DNA from: Fen-671 sp963794745
GTDB taxonomy: Bacteria > Actinomycetota > Acidimicrobiia > Acidimicrobiales > Palsa-688
Length of the DNA: 64,000 nt
Assembly (NCBI GenBank): GCA_963794745.1
Contig: CAWCEZ010000009.1
Coordinates: forward strand, 410,013 to 474,012
Direction of reading: 5' to 3'
Shown here piece by piece: positions 16,580-24,499 of this stretch. Under the pieces are notes generated by a model. It did not search any database. It was given only the letters and a program-made list of their open reading frames with translations, and was not told the DNA's origin. A program made the translations under genes and the position numbers. How positions within the stretch are numbered: position 1 is the first letter of the stretch; each line of letters opens with the position of its first letter.

Positions 16580-17413
16580 TCACCACTTTGATGCTGCCTC
16601 GTCCAGGCGCTCCGCCACTTCGTTTGCAGTGGCGGGACGGTCCGCCGGGTCGACCGAGAGGCACTTAGCTACTACCTCGGACACAGGCTCAGGCAGGTTG
16701 CCTAGCGTCGCGGCCGGGACCGCCAGGAGCCTTGAGAGCGCCTGTACCACAGGTAGGTCGTCGAGCCCAGGGAAGGGCACCGTTCCGGTCACCACCTGAT
16801 GGACCGTCGCGCCAAGCGCCCAGATGTCCGACCACCGCCCACCCTCGCCCCTCAGCAGTTGCGGGTCGACGTACCCAAGAGGTGGGTACCCTACCTGCGC
16901 CAACGGCGCTTGGCCGTTGGCGAGAGCAGGGGGCGAGAGCACTGCGTTGCCCGCCACTTCGTCAGCAGCGCTGGACGAGCCTGTTGCCACCAGGGCTACA
17001 GACTGCGGGCAGATGGCTTCATGGGCCTGGCCGTGCTCGTGAAGAGCATGGGCGCCTCGAGCAGCCGAGGCGATAGCACGCAGCCGTGCGGGCATGTCGA
17101 GCCCGGGCGGCGGAGATGCCAGCGTGCCTGTGACCGCGGTAGCAGCGCTCACCCAGACGACCGGTCTTTGTGCCCACTCTGCGACCCCGGCCTCGAGCCA
17201 TGAAGGCAAGTGTTCGTCGCGCACCGAGGCAACCGGCTCCAGACGCGCCCGGGCTGCCGCCCACGAAGTCCTGGCCAGCGGGCCAAGCACCCAGATCGTG
17301 ACGGGGGGATCGCCCCCGCCCAGACGCTGGGGGCGGCGCGCGCGTAGGCATGGCGCTGTACGGTCCTCGAGCACGGAGCTCGTGATCTCGTAATCGGCCA
17401 CCTGGCTAGCCAA
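16580..17413 (-). CDS. protein kinase-like protein, predicted pseudokinase
   Basis: A 277-residue soluble protein with the C-lobe of a Ser/Thr kinase: GAHALHEHGQAHEAICPQSVAL, then GYVDPQLL (APE region), WSDIWALGATVHQVVTGTVPF and a final Arg in DPADRPATANEVAERL. The catalytic HRD is replaced by HEA (131-133), no DFG is seen, and no glycine-rich loop or VAIK lysine is recognisable in the N-terminal half. It should not phosphorylate proteins and more likely binds a partner, perhaps the FHA-like protein next door. TTG at 17413 is chosen because AAGGAGG lies seven bases before it. The gene is 63 bases after the membrane protein gene on the same strand. Confidence 0.75.
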   Translation of the reverse strand: MASQVADYEITSSVLEDRTAPCLRARRPQRLGGGDPPVTIWVLGPLARTSWAAARARLEPVASVRDEHLPSWLEAGVAEWAQRPVVWVSAATAVTGTLASPPPGLDMPARLRAIASAARGAHALHEHGQAHEAICPQSVALVATGSSSAADEVAGNAVLSPPALANGQAPLAQVGYPPLGYVDPQLLRGEGGRWSDIWALGATVHQVVTGTVPFPGLDDLPVVQALSRLLAVPAATLGNLPEPVSEVVAKCLSVDPADRPATANEVAERLDEAASKW

Positions 17414-17476
17414 GCGGGAGCCTCCTTGGGCGGTCGTTGCTGTGGGACGCTACAGCGTATTGCACCAGCTTGTGCG

Positions 17477-18097
17477 CTAAGGAGCTAGGGTCAGCGTGGA
17501 GAGCGCTTCGTCTGCGGTCGCGGTAACCGGTGCTGCTATGAGCCACACCTCCGACTCGGTAGCTCTCGCCCAGGCGAGGATGCCTGTCGCTTTGGTCCCG
17601 TTAGCCAGATCGAACTGGTACCGCCAAGCCGCCGCGGCGTTGTGGAGCTTGAACGGGGTCAGCGAGGTCACGCGGTAGCGCTCGATCAGGAAGGACCCCA
17701 CGATGGCGGGCAGGTGCCCCGTCGAAGGTTTGGTGTCCTGCTCCGTGACCGATTCTCCAATGCCCCCCGACCGTCCGGAGTAATACACGTCCGACGCAGC
17801 GTCGCTCATGAACGGCTGGAGCGCCCAATTGCCCGGCACCGAGAAACTCGCATATACCCCGGGAACTGCCTGCCAACCGCGAGGTACGGGTGCCTTGACG
17901 TTCGGGTAGCTCCCGTTCCAGTTGACCGTAGCCCATACGAGCACGCCGAGGCAGATGGGTGTGAACGCAAGCACAGCAACCCACCAACCCGCCTTGCGAC
18001 GGTCGGCGCTGGTGGGTGGGTCGATCCGTGGGTCGTGGCGGCGGGGCGTCCCTGCGGGTTGGGCAATGTCGGGTGCCCGCTGCTTGGTCTCGGCCAT
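17477..18097 (-). CDS. single-helix membrane protein, unknown function
   Basis: A 206-residue protein with a cytoplasmic charged N-terminus (about 1-35, Pro-rich), one membrane helix (WWVAVLAFTPICLGVLVWATV) and an extracellular domain of about 145 residues. The outer domain (RGWQAVPGVYASFSVPGNWALQ, then TPFKLHNAAAAWRYQFDL) resembles small beta-rich PsbP/LpqN-like domains of actinobacteria, but I cannot assign a family. ATG at 18097 is eight bases after the zur stop, so it is probably part of the znu-zur transcript. The longer upstream frame is only antisense to nothing and overlaps zur in another frame, so it is rejected. Confidence 0.7.
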   Translation of the reverse strand: MAETKQRAPDIAQPAGTPRRHDPRIDPPTSADRRKAGWWVAVLAFTPICLGVLVWATVNWNGSYPNVKAPVPRGWQAVPGVYASFSVPGNWALQPFMSDAASDVYYSGRSGGIGESVTEQDTKPSTGHLPAIVGSFLIERYRVTSLTPFKLHNAAAAWRYQFDLANGTKATGILAWARATESEVWLIAAPVTATADEALSTLTLAP

Positions 18098-18104
18098 CGT
18101 GCCC

Positions 18105-18590
18105 TTAGCCTGCCACGGCCGAAACGGCCGGCTCCGTACCGGCAGGGGCCTGGTCCTGGCAGTCCGAGCACGCCCCGAGCACATCGAGGCGATGGTCGAG
18201 GCCAATGAAGCCGTTGACGTTGGCCAAGCGGTCCAGGTAGTGCGACATGGCTTGCTCGAACGCCGGCGTCGGTGTGACGTCCAGTACCTTCCCGCAGCGG
18301 GTGCACAACAGGTGGTGGTGGTGCTCAGTGATGTCTTCGGCCAGCTCAAAGCGGAAGTAGTCGTCGTTTGCCGAGACACGCCGGACGACCCCAGCTTGTT
18401 GGAGGTCAACGAGGTGGCGGTAGGCGGAGCTGCGGGGCAACCTCGGCGCACGTTCCGCAATGTCCTCGATGCTGACGGGGTGGCCGGCGTCGGCCAACAG
18501 CTCCACGACCTCACGGCGGCCGTTGGTGTAGCGCTGGGAGATCCGCCGGAGCCGTTGTTGCACCAAGCCGTGCAGCGCTTCGTTCACCAT
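18105..18590 (-). CDS. zur: Fur-family regulator, Zur type (alternative internal start)
   Basis: The 161-residue C-terminal part of the frame above, with its own ATG at 18590 and AGGG seven bases upstream. The winged helix spans about 15-75 (QRYTNGRREVVELLADAG, RSSAYRHLVDLQQAGVV). The metal-binding part has HHHH (90-93), CTRC (96-99) and a C-terminal CSDC, the two CXXC pairs of structural zinc. Its place at the end of a zinc-type ABC operon makes Zur more likely than Fur or PerR. It would repress znuA when zinc is ample. A short palindrome in the znuA promoter is a candidate operator. Confidence 0.75.
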   Translation of the reverse strand: MVNEALHGLVQQRLRRISQRYTNGRREVVELLADAGHPVSIEDIAERAPRLPRSSAYRHLVDLQQAGVVRRVSANDDYFRFELAEDITEHHHHLLCTRCGKVLDVTPTPAFEQAMSHYLDRLANVNGFIGLDHRLDVLGACSDCQDQAPAGTEPAVSAVAG

Positions 18591-19445
18591 CTCGACCCTA
18601 CCGCGACCCCTGCACCGGCAAGTTCGAGAGCTACGACCGGGCCCCGCTTTGCGCCCCGACGTGCCAGAGCCGCGTCCTAACACGTACCAAACGACGGCGA
18701 ACGTGCCCACAAAAAAGCCGATAGGCCAGTTGGACCAGAAGGAGGCGGTGATCGACACCCACACCGTTACCAGGCCGAGCGCGCCAGAAATGGCCATTGC
18801 CCGGGCGGGCCGGTCGGTCACGAAACGCGCGGTAGCCGGCGGGCCGATCATGAGGCTGAACACGAGCAGGGCGCCCACTACCGGCAGCGCCATGGTCGTC
18901 GCCACCCCAACGGTCAAGAGGAACAACAGCTCAACGCGGGCCGGACGGATGCCCTGGGCTGCTGCAAGCTCTGGAGCTATGGAGCTAAGCATCAATGGAC
19001 GGAACAGTACGACGACCATGGCGGTGCACGCTGCACCAAGGACGGCCGTGGGCAGCAGGTCAGAGGAACTGACTGCGAGCGGTTCACCGAACAGCAGCGA
19101 GAACGTCTGCTCGGCGTACTGGGTGCTCAAGCTGAGGAAAAGAGAGCCAATACCAAGCAAGGTCACGAGGCACAGCGCCGTCACGACATCATGTTGACCG
19201 CGGCGGCCCCACCTCGCGATCGCGAGAACGCCGAGGAGGGAGAAAGCGCCGACGCCGAGCAAGGTGTTCGCCCCGATGAGAGCGGCGCCCGCCGCGCCGG
19301 TGAACGCACCCTGGGGGATCGCGTGCGCTTCGAAGCTAGACCCGCGGAGCACGACGAAAAAGCCCACGGCGCCCGCCACCAGTGCCATAACACTTGCCTG
19401 CAACCAAGTGCCGACCATGAACCCCGAGAACAGCCCGGAGAGCAC
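18105..19445 (-). CDS. metal ABC permease fused in frame to a Fur/Zur regulator
   Basis: One 446-residue open frame. Residues 1-262 are a ZnuB-type permease with about eight helices (FFVVLRGSSFEAHAIPQGA, LLFLLTVGVATTMALPVVGALLVFSLMIGPPATARF). A basic linker of about 20 residues follows. Residues 286-446 are a complete Fur-family protein. No stop codon separates the two parts in this frame. Either the protein is a true fusion of transporter and repressor, or the permease stop has been lost (both other frames stop within about 50 bases) and Zur is made from its own ATG at 18590. The start of the permease overlaps the preceding permease gene by about 110 bases; internal starts such as 19421 are possible. 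Confidence 0.7.
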   Translation of the reverse strand: MLSGLFSGFMVGTWLQASVMALVAGAVGFFVVLRGSSFEAHAIPQGAFTGAAGAALIGANTLLGVGAFSLLGVLAIARWGRRGQHDVVTALCLVTLLGIGSLFLSLSTQYAEQTFSLLFGEPLAVSSSDLLPTAVLGAACTAMVVVLFRPLMLSSIAPELAAAQGIRPARVELLFLLTVGVATTMALPVVGALLVFSLMIGPPATARFVTDRPARAMAISGALGLVTVWVSITASFWSNWPIGFFVGTFAVVWYVLGRGSGTSGRKAGPGRSSRTCRCRGRGRVEMVNEALHGLVQQRLRRISQRYTNGRREVVELLADAGHPVSIEDIAERAPRLPRSSAYRHLVDLQQAGVVRRVSANDDYFRFELAEDITEHHHHLLCTRCGKVLDVTPTPAFEQAMSHYLDRLANVNGFIGLDHRLDVLGACSDCQDQAPAGTEPAVSAVAG

Positions 19446-20349
19446 CGCTACTCCTAAGCCCGCCGGGCCTGGCGACCGGGCTCCCGCGCCCGGTCTCCCG
19501 GCGGCCGGTCAATTGTGCAAGCAAGTAAGCGGCTAGGACCAACGAGACGACGAAAAAGCTCACCGGCCAACCTTGTTGGGCCGGGGGCCAGTCGTAGCTG
19601 TCATAGGCGAGCACGATCCCGGCCCAGGTGGCGCCGACGCCGATCAGTGCCGCCACCGCGATGGCCTTCCCGGGGCTCTTGGCGAGCCGCAGGGCCGCGG
19701 CAGCAGGGCCAATCAGTAGGGCGGTGCTCAGGATCGCGCCGATCGTGAGAGCCGACAGCGCCACCGACAGGGCGAGGGAGACCATGTAGACGAGCCCGAC
19801 AACCCTCAGCCCGCGGCCCTGGGCGCTGGCCAGGTCGGGGTTGATCGAGCTGAGGAGCAAGGGCCGGTAGACCAGCCCGACGAGCAAGAGGGCCGAAATA
19901 CCGAAGCCGATCACCAACGGCAATGTCGATGCGCTGACAGCGAAAATGGACCCGAAGAGCACCGTGACCGCTGCACCGGTGGTGCTTTGCGTCGTCGTCG
20001 TCAGGTAGAGCAGCAACGCCGACAGCCCGAGACCGGCGCCGAGCAACACCCCCGTGGCGAGGTCGCGGCCCCGTTGTCGTTCGGCGCCGAGGAGCTCTGT
20101 TGCGCCTGCTCCTGCTAGGGCCATCACCACGAAGCCGAGAAGTGGGCTCACTCCGAGAAGGAATGCGCCAGAGCCGCCAGTCGCGGTGACATCGGCGAAA
20201 GCGTGGCCGGCGAAGGACTGTCCCCGGACCACTGTGAAAACCCCCACCGGGGCGCAGACCAAGGCAACCACCGCCCCGACGACCGCAGCGTCCTGAACGG
20301 ACGAGTTTGAGAACAGGCCCGGCTGAAATATCGCGTGCAGGATGCTCAC
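19336..20349 (-). CDS. znuB: metal ABC transporter permease (ZnuB-like, first copy)
   Basis: A 337-residue membrane protein of the zinc/manganese ABC permease family, with about eight helices. Typical segments are AAVVGAVVALVCAPVGVFTVV, RGQSFAGHAFADVTATGG, LLLSSINPDLASAQGRGL and LSALTIGAILSTALLIGPAAAALRL. The GTG at 20349 overlaps the znuC stop as GTGA, which fixes the start. The last 50 residues after LLAQLTGRR have no helix and overlap the next permease gene, so the true stop may have been displaced by a frame error. Two permease genes in a row suggest a heterodimeric channel. Confidence 0.85.
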   Translation of the reverse strand: MSILHAIFQPGLFSNSSVQDAAVVGAVVALVCAPVGVFTVVRGQSFAGHAFADVTATGGSGAFLLGVSPLLGFVVMALAGAGATELLGAERQRGRDLATGVLLGAGLGLSALLLYLTTTTQSTTGAAVTVLFGSIFAVSASTLPLVIGFGISALLLVGLVYRPLLLSSINPDLASAQGRGLRVVGLVYMVSLALSVALSALTIGAILSTALLIGPAAAALRLAKSPGKAIAVAALIGVGATWAGIVLAYDSYDWPPAQQGWPVSFFVVSLVLAAYLLAQLTGRRETGRGSPVARPGGLRSSGALRAVLGVHGRHLVAGKCYGTGGGRRGLFRRAPRV

Positions 20350-21269
20350 TGCCGCCCCGGGCCGGGGGCAGTGACTGGGCCGGCCACCGTGGCGGGGCCG
20401 GTAAGGGGGGCGACGCAATCGTCTGCGCCCAGCTCGCAACCCTGCTCGGCCTGCTCTTGTTGCTCTTCGCCCACGGACACCAGGACCCGTCCATGAGCAT
20501 GGAAAACATCAACGTGGTGGCGGTATAACGCGCTAAGTACGTCGCTGCGCACGACCTCTTCTGTCCTGCCGCTGACAGCACGGCCCGCCGCCAGGTAGAC
20601 GACCCGGTCCATGACCGACAAGAGCGGGTTGATGTCGTGGGTCGACAGCAGTACCCCGACCCTTCTCTCACGCGCTACCCGGCCAAGAAGGCTCGCCGTG
20701 TCTTGTGCGCTGCGAGGGTCGAGGCTCGCGAGCGGCTCGTCGAGGAGCAGCAGCTGCGGCTCCGATGCCAGAGCGTGGGCTATCAAAACTCTTTGCTGTT
20801 CGCCGCCGGACAGGGCCCCGACCCTTGCGTCGGCGAGGTGGGAGGCGTCCACGGAGCGCAGGAGCTGGTCCACGAGCGCCCGCTTGGCGCTTGACCTGAT
20901 GGGGATGCCCAACCGCCGCCCGTCAGCCCCGAGCTCGACGAGGTCCCTTGCCCGGACTGGCAGGTCAGGGTCCAGGACCACCTTTTGGGGCACGTAACCG
21001 ATAGAGCGCCGCCCGAGAGGCCCGCGCGCCACGCGGATCTCACCCGAAGAAATAGGCACGAGGCCGAGGACCGCCCGTAGCAAGGTCGTCTTGCCGGCAC
21101 CATTCTCACCTATGAGCCCAGTGAGCGACCCTGCTGCCACCGAGAACGAGACGCCCCGAAGGACCTCTTTGCCGCCTAAGCGGGCCACGAGGTCCTTGAC
21201 TTCGAGGGCGGGATCCTCGCCGCTCGGGGTTGGTGCGCCGGCCGAAGTGTGCCCAACGGAGGTCGTCAT
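20346..21269 (-). CDS. znuC: metal ABC transporter ATP-binding protein (ZnuC-like)
   Basis: A 307-residue ABC ATPase. It has Walker A GENGAGKTTLL, Q-loop IGYVPQK, signature LSGGEQQRVLIAHAL, Walker B LLLLDEPLASLDP and the switch His in LLSTHDINPLLS. The C-terminal DVFHAHGRVLV carries His residues as in other zinc/manganese transporters, and is followed by a Glu/Gln-rich and Pro-rich tail. It powers zinc import through the two permeases. Both ends overlap neighbours: the start touches the znuA stop and the end overlaps the permease GTG, so the operon is tightly coupled. Confidence 0.92.
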   Translation of the reverse strand: MTTSVGHTSAGAPTPSGEDPALEVKDLVARLGGKEVLRGVSFSVAAGSLTGLIGENGAGKTTLLRAVLGLVPISSGEIRVARGPLGRRSIGYVPQKVVLDPDLPVRARDLVELGADGRRLGIPIRSSAKRALVDQLLRSVDASHLADARVGALSGGEQQRVLIAHALASEPQLLLLDEPLASLDPRSAQDTASLLGRVARERRVGVLLSTHDINPLLSVMDRVVYLAAGRAVSGRTEEVVRSDVLSALYRHHVDVFHAHGRVLVSVGEEQQEQAEQGCELGADDCVAPLTGPATVAGPVTAPGPGRQ

Positions 21270-22219
21270 CAGAGCTTTACAGTAGACACACCGCTCAGTG
21301 CGAGCTTGAGAGCGTTCATCTCAGCCATCATCCATGACTGGTAGTCGTAACCGGGTGTGGGCATTGTCTCGTAAACGCCGACGACCGGCACGTGCGCTTT
21401 GTTTGCGTCGGACAGGAACGTCGCGGTGAGGCTGTCAGTGACCTGCTGGTTGTAGAGGAAGACCTTGACCTCGTGCTTCGTGAGCAGTTGCTCTTCGATC
21501 GAGATCGCCTGAGGGGAAGGGTCAGTGCCGTTCATGATCGCCGCCTCTAGGGGCTCCGGGGTCTTGATGTCGACGCCGGCCGCCTGGAGCATGTAGTCGG
21601 CGACGGGCTCGGTCACTGCAACGGGGGCACCCGGGTGGCCTTTTTTGAAGCTCGCGATCGCGTTAGCCCAAGGCCGCAACGAATTGTCAAAGGCTTTGAC
21701 ATTTCTCTTGAAGTACGCGGCGTGTGCTGGCTCGATGCGGGACAGGTCGGCCGCAATTGCGCTCGCCACGGCGGGCATCGTGCGCGGGTCGTACCACAGG
21801 TGGGGATTGAAGGTACCGTTCGGGACGCCCAACAGCTGTTGCGCAACTATGACGTCGCGACCTGAGCGCTTGATGGCTGATTCGATCTTGTTCATGAAGG
21901 TGTCGTAGCCAACGCCGTTTTGGACGATTAGCTGCGCCTTGCTCAGCTCCTCGGCGACGCTCGCGCTCGCTTCGAACTCGTGAGGGTCTGTGTTGGGGTT
22001 GCTCATTACCGCTGTCACACTGACAAATGGGCCGCCGACCTGAGCTATCACGTTTGCGTACTCGTTTTCGGCGCCCACCGCAACCACTTTGCCCGGCGGA
22101 CCGGCGGCCGTCGCAGAGGTCCCGGCGAGCAGGCCGGCCGCAGAACCTACGGCAACCGCCAGACAGAGAGGGAGAGTTCGACGCCTTAACTGGGCAGCTG
22201 CGCTCGGGTGTTCGGTCAT
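21269..22219 (-). CDS. znuA: metal ABC transporter solute-binding protein (ZnuA-like)
   Basis: A 316-residue exported protein of cluster A-I. The signal peptide (RRTLPLCLAVAVGSAAGLLAG) ends near ATAA; no lipobox Cys is seen. Metal ligands can be placed at PHEFE (first His), FNPHLWYDP (second His) and further acidic or His residues in the C-terminal lobe. It lacks the long His-rich loop of some zinc binders, so manganese is not excluded; the Zur neighbour favours zinc. The ATG at 22219 is preceded by TATAAT six bases upstream, so the mRNA should be leaderless. Confidence 0.9.
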   Translation of the reverse strand: MTEHPSAAAQLRRRTLPLCLAVAVGSAAGLLAGTSATAAGPPGKVVAVGAENEYANVIAQVGGPFVSVTAVMSNPNTDPHEFEASASVAEELSKAQLIVQNGVGYDTFMNKIESAIKRSGRDVIVAQQLLGVPNGTFNPHLWYDPRTMPAVASAIAADLSRIEPAHAAYFKRNVKAFDNSLRPWANAIASFKKGHPGAPVAVTEPVADYMLQAAGVDIKTPEPLEAAIMNGTDPSPQAISIEEQLLTKHEVKVFLYNQQVTDSLTATFLSDANKAHVPVVGVYETMPTPGYDYQSWMMAEMNALKLALSGVSTVKL

Positions 22220-22225
22220 GGTGCG

Positions 22226-22255
22226 ATTATAATTCTAGACTCAGTCTCAGTTCAA
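22226..22255 (-). promoter_or_regulatory. znuA promoter with 11-bp palindromic operator candidate
   Basis: On the minus strand TTGAAC (22255-22250) and TATAAT (22231-22226) are 18 bases apart, followed by six bases and the znuA ATG. The spacer contains the palindrome AGACT-C-AGTCT (22237-22247, plus strand). A bound repressor would cover the promoter, and Zur encoded in the same operon is the natural candidate. A further AGTCTA at 22255-22260 extends the symmetry. Confidence 0.6.
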
Positions 22256-22329
22256 GTCTAATTAGCTCGGCCTCGGTCGGTCGCTGCGCACGGGTAAGGT
22301 TCACCATCCTCACCAGAGAGGTCGCCTTC

Positions 22330-23229
22330 GTGATCAACCCGGTGCGGATCCGCCGCGTCGACGCGTTCAAGGAGCGCTGCCGCGACCTCGCAGCTACGAA
22401 CGGCTGGCAGCCCCAGTTCATGGGGACCGAAGCGGGTGAGACAAGCCCCCAGCTGCAAAGCCATCTCTCCCGGTTCGTCGCCGGCACGGGTGACAGACTT
22501 GTTTTTGCGGTCGGCGGTGACGGCACGGTCCACGCGTGTGTTCACGCCCTCGCTTACAGCGGGGTCCCGTTAGCGATCGTCCCGCGGGGCACGGCGAACC
22601 TGTTCGCTCACGCCCTCGGTCTACCCTCCAAGCTTGGCCCAGCCCTGGCCGTCGGCTTCGGGAACTCCGAGCGACAGGTGGACTTGGCCGTCGCAGACGG
22701 TTCTCCGTTCGTCGCGATGGCGGGTATCGGCCTCGACGCAGCAGTCGTCCGGTCCACTCCGCGCCTGCTGAAGGACCACTTGGGCTGGGTGGGTTACGGC
22801 GTTGGTGCCCTTGCCCACCTGGGGAGCTCCACTAAGGAGATGACACTGCGGCTGGACGGGGGAGACCTCCTCGTCAGGCGTGCGCAGTCCGTTGTCATAG
22901 GCAACGTCGGGATCCTGCCGGGCGGCTTTTCGCTCCTCCCCGGTGCATCCCTGGACGACGGCTTGCTCGATGTAGGGATCCTGAGGCCAAAAGGTTTGCT
23001 GGGCTGGGCCTCGGTGGCGCGGTGGGTGGTGGCTGGGAAACACCATCCCGACCGCCACTTCGAGCACTACACCGCGCGACGCGTTGAAGTGAGCAGCCAA
23101 AGCGAGCTCCCTCGCGAATTGGACGGGGACCTCATCGCACCCGGTCGTTCGTTGGTGGTGAACGTATGGCACCGGGCGTTGTTGGTACGCGCCCCCAGCC
23201 CGGCTCCCGGGGGCCCTTCGGTAGGCTGA
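22330..23229 (+). CDS. diacylglycerol kinase-family lipid kinase
   Basis: A 299-residue cytosolic kinase of the DagK/YegS/sphingosine kinase fold. The nucleotide motif FAVGGDGTVHACVHAL and LAIVPRGTANLFAHALGLP are intact, and the beta-rich C-terminal domain with VIGNVGILPGGFSLLPGASLDDGLLDVGIL matches the family. It phosphorylates a membrane lipid such as diacylglycerol. GTG at 22330 gives a start at INPV, as in homologues, with GAGAGG eight bases before it. The longer upstream frame overlaps znuA in antisense and is rejected. It diverges from znuA. Confidence 0.88.
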   Translation: MINPVRIRRVDAFKERCRDLAATNGWQPQFMGTEAGETSPQLQSHLSRFVAGTGDRLVFAVGGDGTVHACVHALAYSGVPLAIVPRGTANLFAHALGLPSKLGPALAVGFGNSERQVDLAVADGSPFVAMAGIGLDAAVVRSTPRLLKDHLGWVGYGVGALAHLGSSTKEMTLRLDGGDLLVRRAQSVVIGNVGILPGGFSLLPGASLDDGLLDVGILRPKGLLGWASVARWVVAGKHHPDRHFEHYTARRVEVSSQSELPRELDGDLIAPGRSLVVNVWHRALLVRAPSPAPGGPSVG

Positions 23230-23337
23230 AGAGGAGTGCCGCGAGCGCGCTGGAATATAGACCGGGGCTGCGCCGTTGCCACGGCTAGGTAGCTCGGTCA
23301 CACGGGCCAAAAAACCAGGGCCTACAAGGAGGCAGTA

Positions 23338-24336
23338 ATGCCGGCAATAACTGTCGAGGACATATTGGTGCTCCCTCGCATACCTACACCGGGGCCGGGG
23401 GGCGCGCAGGGTCGCCCCGTGCGGTCGGTCACGACCGCGCCGAGCGGCCTCGAGGGGGAGGGCTTCCCGGTCCGCAGGGCCTTTGCGGGTGTGCCCCTTT
23501 CGGAGCTGGACCCGTTCATTCATATGGACCAGATGGGCGAGGTCGACTACGGCCCGGGCGAGCCAAAGGGAACGCCATGGCACCCTCACCGTGGGTTCGA
23601 AACGGTCACCTACATCATCGACGGTACTTTCGTGCACCAGGACTCCAACGGCGGAGGCGGTCGGATCACCGACGGGGATACACAATGGATGACCGCTGGT
23701 GCCGGGATCCTCCATATAGAAGCCCCGCCTGAGTCTCTCGTGGTTTCCGGTGGCCTTTTCCACGGCATTCAGCTCTGGGTCAACTTGCCGCGCGCGAACA
23801 AGTGGGAACACCCTCGTTACCAGGACATCCGTGGGCAGGAGGAGACGTTGCTCACGACCGAAGACGGTGGGTCGCTGGTTCGGGTGATCGCCGGGGACGT
23901 GGCTGGCTACCAAGGCCCGGGCTCGACGTTCACCCCCATCACGCTCGTTCATGCCACGATCAGCCCGACGGCGGAAATGAAGCTTCCGTGGCGGCCGGAT
24001 TTCAACGCTCTTGTCTACTTTCTCGCGGGCGAAGGTTACGTCGGCGAGCAGCTTGCCCCCGTCCACACCGGCCAACTAGTTGTGTTCGGCCCGGGTGACT
24101 ACCTACAGGTCGGCGCCTCCCGCTCGCAGGACGCGGCGAGCCCCAACGTGGAGGTGCTCGTGCTCGGCGGCCTTCCTATACGCGAACCCGTTGTCCATTA
24201 CGGCCCGTTCGTCATGAACACCAAAGAGGAGATCGCCCAGGCGATGCAGGACTACCAAGCCGGGCGCCTCGGGACGGTCCCGGCTCAGGCGTTGCCCCAT
24301 CGGCACCCCTCTGACGTCGAGCTGCCCGGCGCCTGA
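23338..24336 (+). CDS. pirin-family protein
   Basis: A 332-residue bicupin. The N-terminal cupin has the iron ligands of pirins in WHPHRGFETVTYIIDG and in AGAGILHIEAPP. The C-terminal part has FLAGEGYVGEQLAPVHTGQLVVFGPGD. Some bacterial pirins are quercetin dioxygenases or redox-sensing regulators, and the role here is unknown. The ATG at 23338 has AAGGAGG at seven bases, one of the strongest ribosome sites in the window. A leadered promoter must lie in the 108-base gap upstream, where GAATATAGAC is the only AT-rich stretch. Confidence 0.92.
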   Translation: MPAITVEDILVLPRIPTPGPGGAQGRPVRSVTTAPSGLEGEGFPVRRAFAGVPLSELDPFIHMDQMGEVDYGPGEPKGTPWHPHRGFETVTYIIDGTFVHQDSNGGGGRITDGDTQWMTAGAGILHIEAPPESLVVSGGLFHGIQLWVNLPRANKWEHPRYQDIRGQEETLLTTEDGGSLVRVIAGDVAGYQGPGSTFTPITLVHATISPTAEMKLPWRPDFNALVYFLAGEGYVGEQLAPVHTGQLVVFGPGDYLQVGASRSQDAASPNVEVLVLGGLPIREPVVHYGPFVMNTKEEIAQAMQDYQAGRLGTVPAQALPHRHPSDVELPGA

Positions 24337-24499
24337 CAACACCTGACAACGGCTGAGGCTCTTGCGCCTTCGGTATTTTCAGGCTTTTTGCTGTGCCGGC
24401 CGAAATTTGTACCTTTGTGGGTCAAATGACGATGTTACCTAGGCGAGCAGCAGCCATACTGAGGGTTACTTGACATCGGGCCAATAGGAGGTCAGTATC

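Noticed and set aside
22621..24075. Leftward 484-codon frame
   Set aside because: Antisense to the lipid kinase and pirin genes; typical high-GC shadow.
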